This document shows positions 5,987 through 6,151 of a DNA stretch of 6,151 nucleotides, in pieces. Source of the stretch: Phytoactinopolyspora endophytica (GTDB taxonomy: Bacteria > Actinomycetota > Actinomycetes > Jiangellales > Jiangellaceae). The DNA is taken from the NCBI RefSeq assembly GCF_004138495.1, contig NZ_ML142850.1:544985-551135 (forward strand), given 5' to 3'. How positions within the stretch are numbered: position 1 is the stretch's first letter; every line of letters begins with the position of its first letter. The position numbers were made by a program, and so were the translations under genes. The notes under the pieces are model-generated. The model did no database searches and was not told the origin of the DNA. It saw only the letters and a list, made by a program, of their open reading frames with translations.

Positions 5987-6151
5987 GTGAAGGATTCCGT
6001 GCCGATAACGGTCGTCTTCGAACCGCCTGTCGATGGGCCGTCGCCGGACACCGCGAGCCGGCCTTGGTGGCACTACTGCACCGAGGTACTCGATCATCTT
6101 CGCCTCCCATACGACGTGGTGCTTCCGGCCGTACTGTCCGCGCGCGAGCAG
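5987..6151 (+). CDS. Unrecognised protein, N-terminal 55 residues only
   Basis: The gene starts at GTG 5987 behind AAGGAG and is open to the last base. I do not recognise the protein. Visible are a hydrophobic strand PITVVFEPP (6-14), a loop rich in Pro, Ser and Asp, and then WWHYCTEVLDHLRLPYDVVL (27-46), an amphipathic helix leading into a second hydrophobic strand, followed by PAVLSAREQ. Strand-loop-helix-strand is the start of an alpha/beta (Rossmann- or GATase-like) fold, and 'EVLDHL-LPYDVV' wording occurs in several such domains, including glycosidase-associated ones; this is only suggestive. There is no signal peptide or membrane span in the visible part. It is co-directional with the transporter, 92 nt downstream, and could be on the same transcript, since no convincing terminator is seen between them. 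Confidence 0.7.
   Translation, partial: MKDSVPITVVFEPPVDGPSPDTASRPWWHYCTEVLDHLRLPYDVVLPAVLSAREQ

Noticed and set aside
1..6151. tRNA or rRNA genes, CRISPR arrays, insertion sequences or att sites.
   Set aside because: Nothing resembling these was seen; nearly all bases are explained by protein-coding genes and short spacers.

Overview
The window is GC-rich and densely packed. Its coding regions favour G or C at third codon positions, its long antisense and off-frame open stretches are typical of such bias, and it uses GTG starts and overlapping genes. This points to an actinomycete (Actinomycetota), but the genus cannot be read from the sequence.

Layout, all on the + strand. Positions 1-116 hold the last 37 codons of an upstream gene whose tail resembles DegT/DnrJ/EryC1/StrS-type PLP aminotransferases. 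A 67-nt gap follows, with a GC-rich palindrome right after the stop codon and three TCACA direct repeats close to the next ribosome binding site. Then comes a complete five-gene ABC importer operon of the peptide/nickel (Dpp/Opp) class, in the order binding lipoprotein (184-1989), DppB-type permease (2038-3045), DppC-type permease (3003-3905), DppD-type ATPase (3902-4966) and DppF-type ATPase (4959-5894). The last four genes overlap by 43, 4 and 8 nt, which implies one transcript and coupled translation. After a 92-nt spacer, a new gene starts at GTG 5987 with a good ribosome binding site and runs off the window. Its first 55 residues are not recognised.

How the genes work together: the lipoprotein captures a solute outside the membrane, the two permeases form the channel, and the two different ATPases drive import. 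The substrate cannot be deduced. Peptides are the default for the family, but related systems carry nickel, opines and sugars. The flanking aminotransferase-like tail and the unknown downstream gene suggest the transporter may sit in a specialised metabolic or natural-product locus rather than a general nutrition locus. That is an inference from two gene fragments.

The transporter itself is an ordinary member of a well-known family. Points worth a second look are the stretched, repeat-containing linker inside the putative Fe-S Cys motif of the first ATPase, the absence of that motif in the second ATPase, a possible 13-codon coupled mini-cistron plus hairpin between lipoprotein and permease, the repeats upstream of the operon, and the unrecognised downstream protein. 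I see no clear evidence for a wholly new system within these bases.
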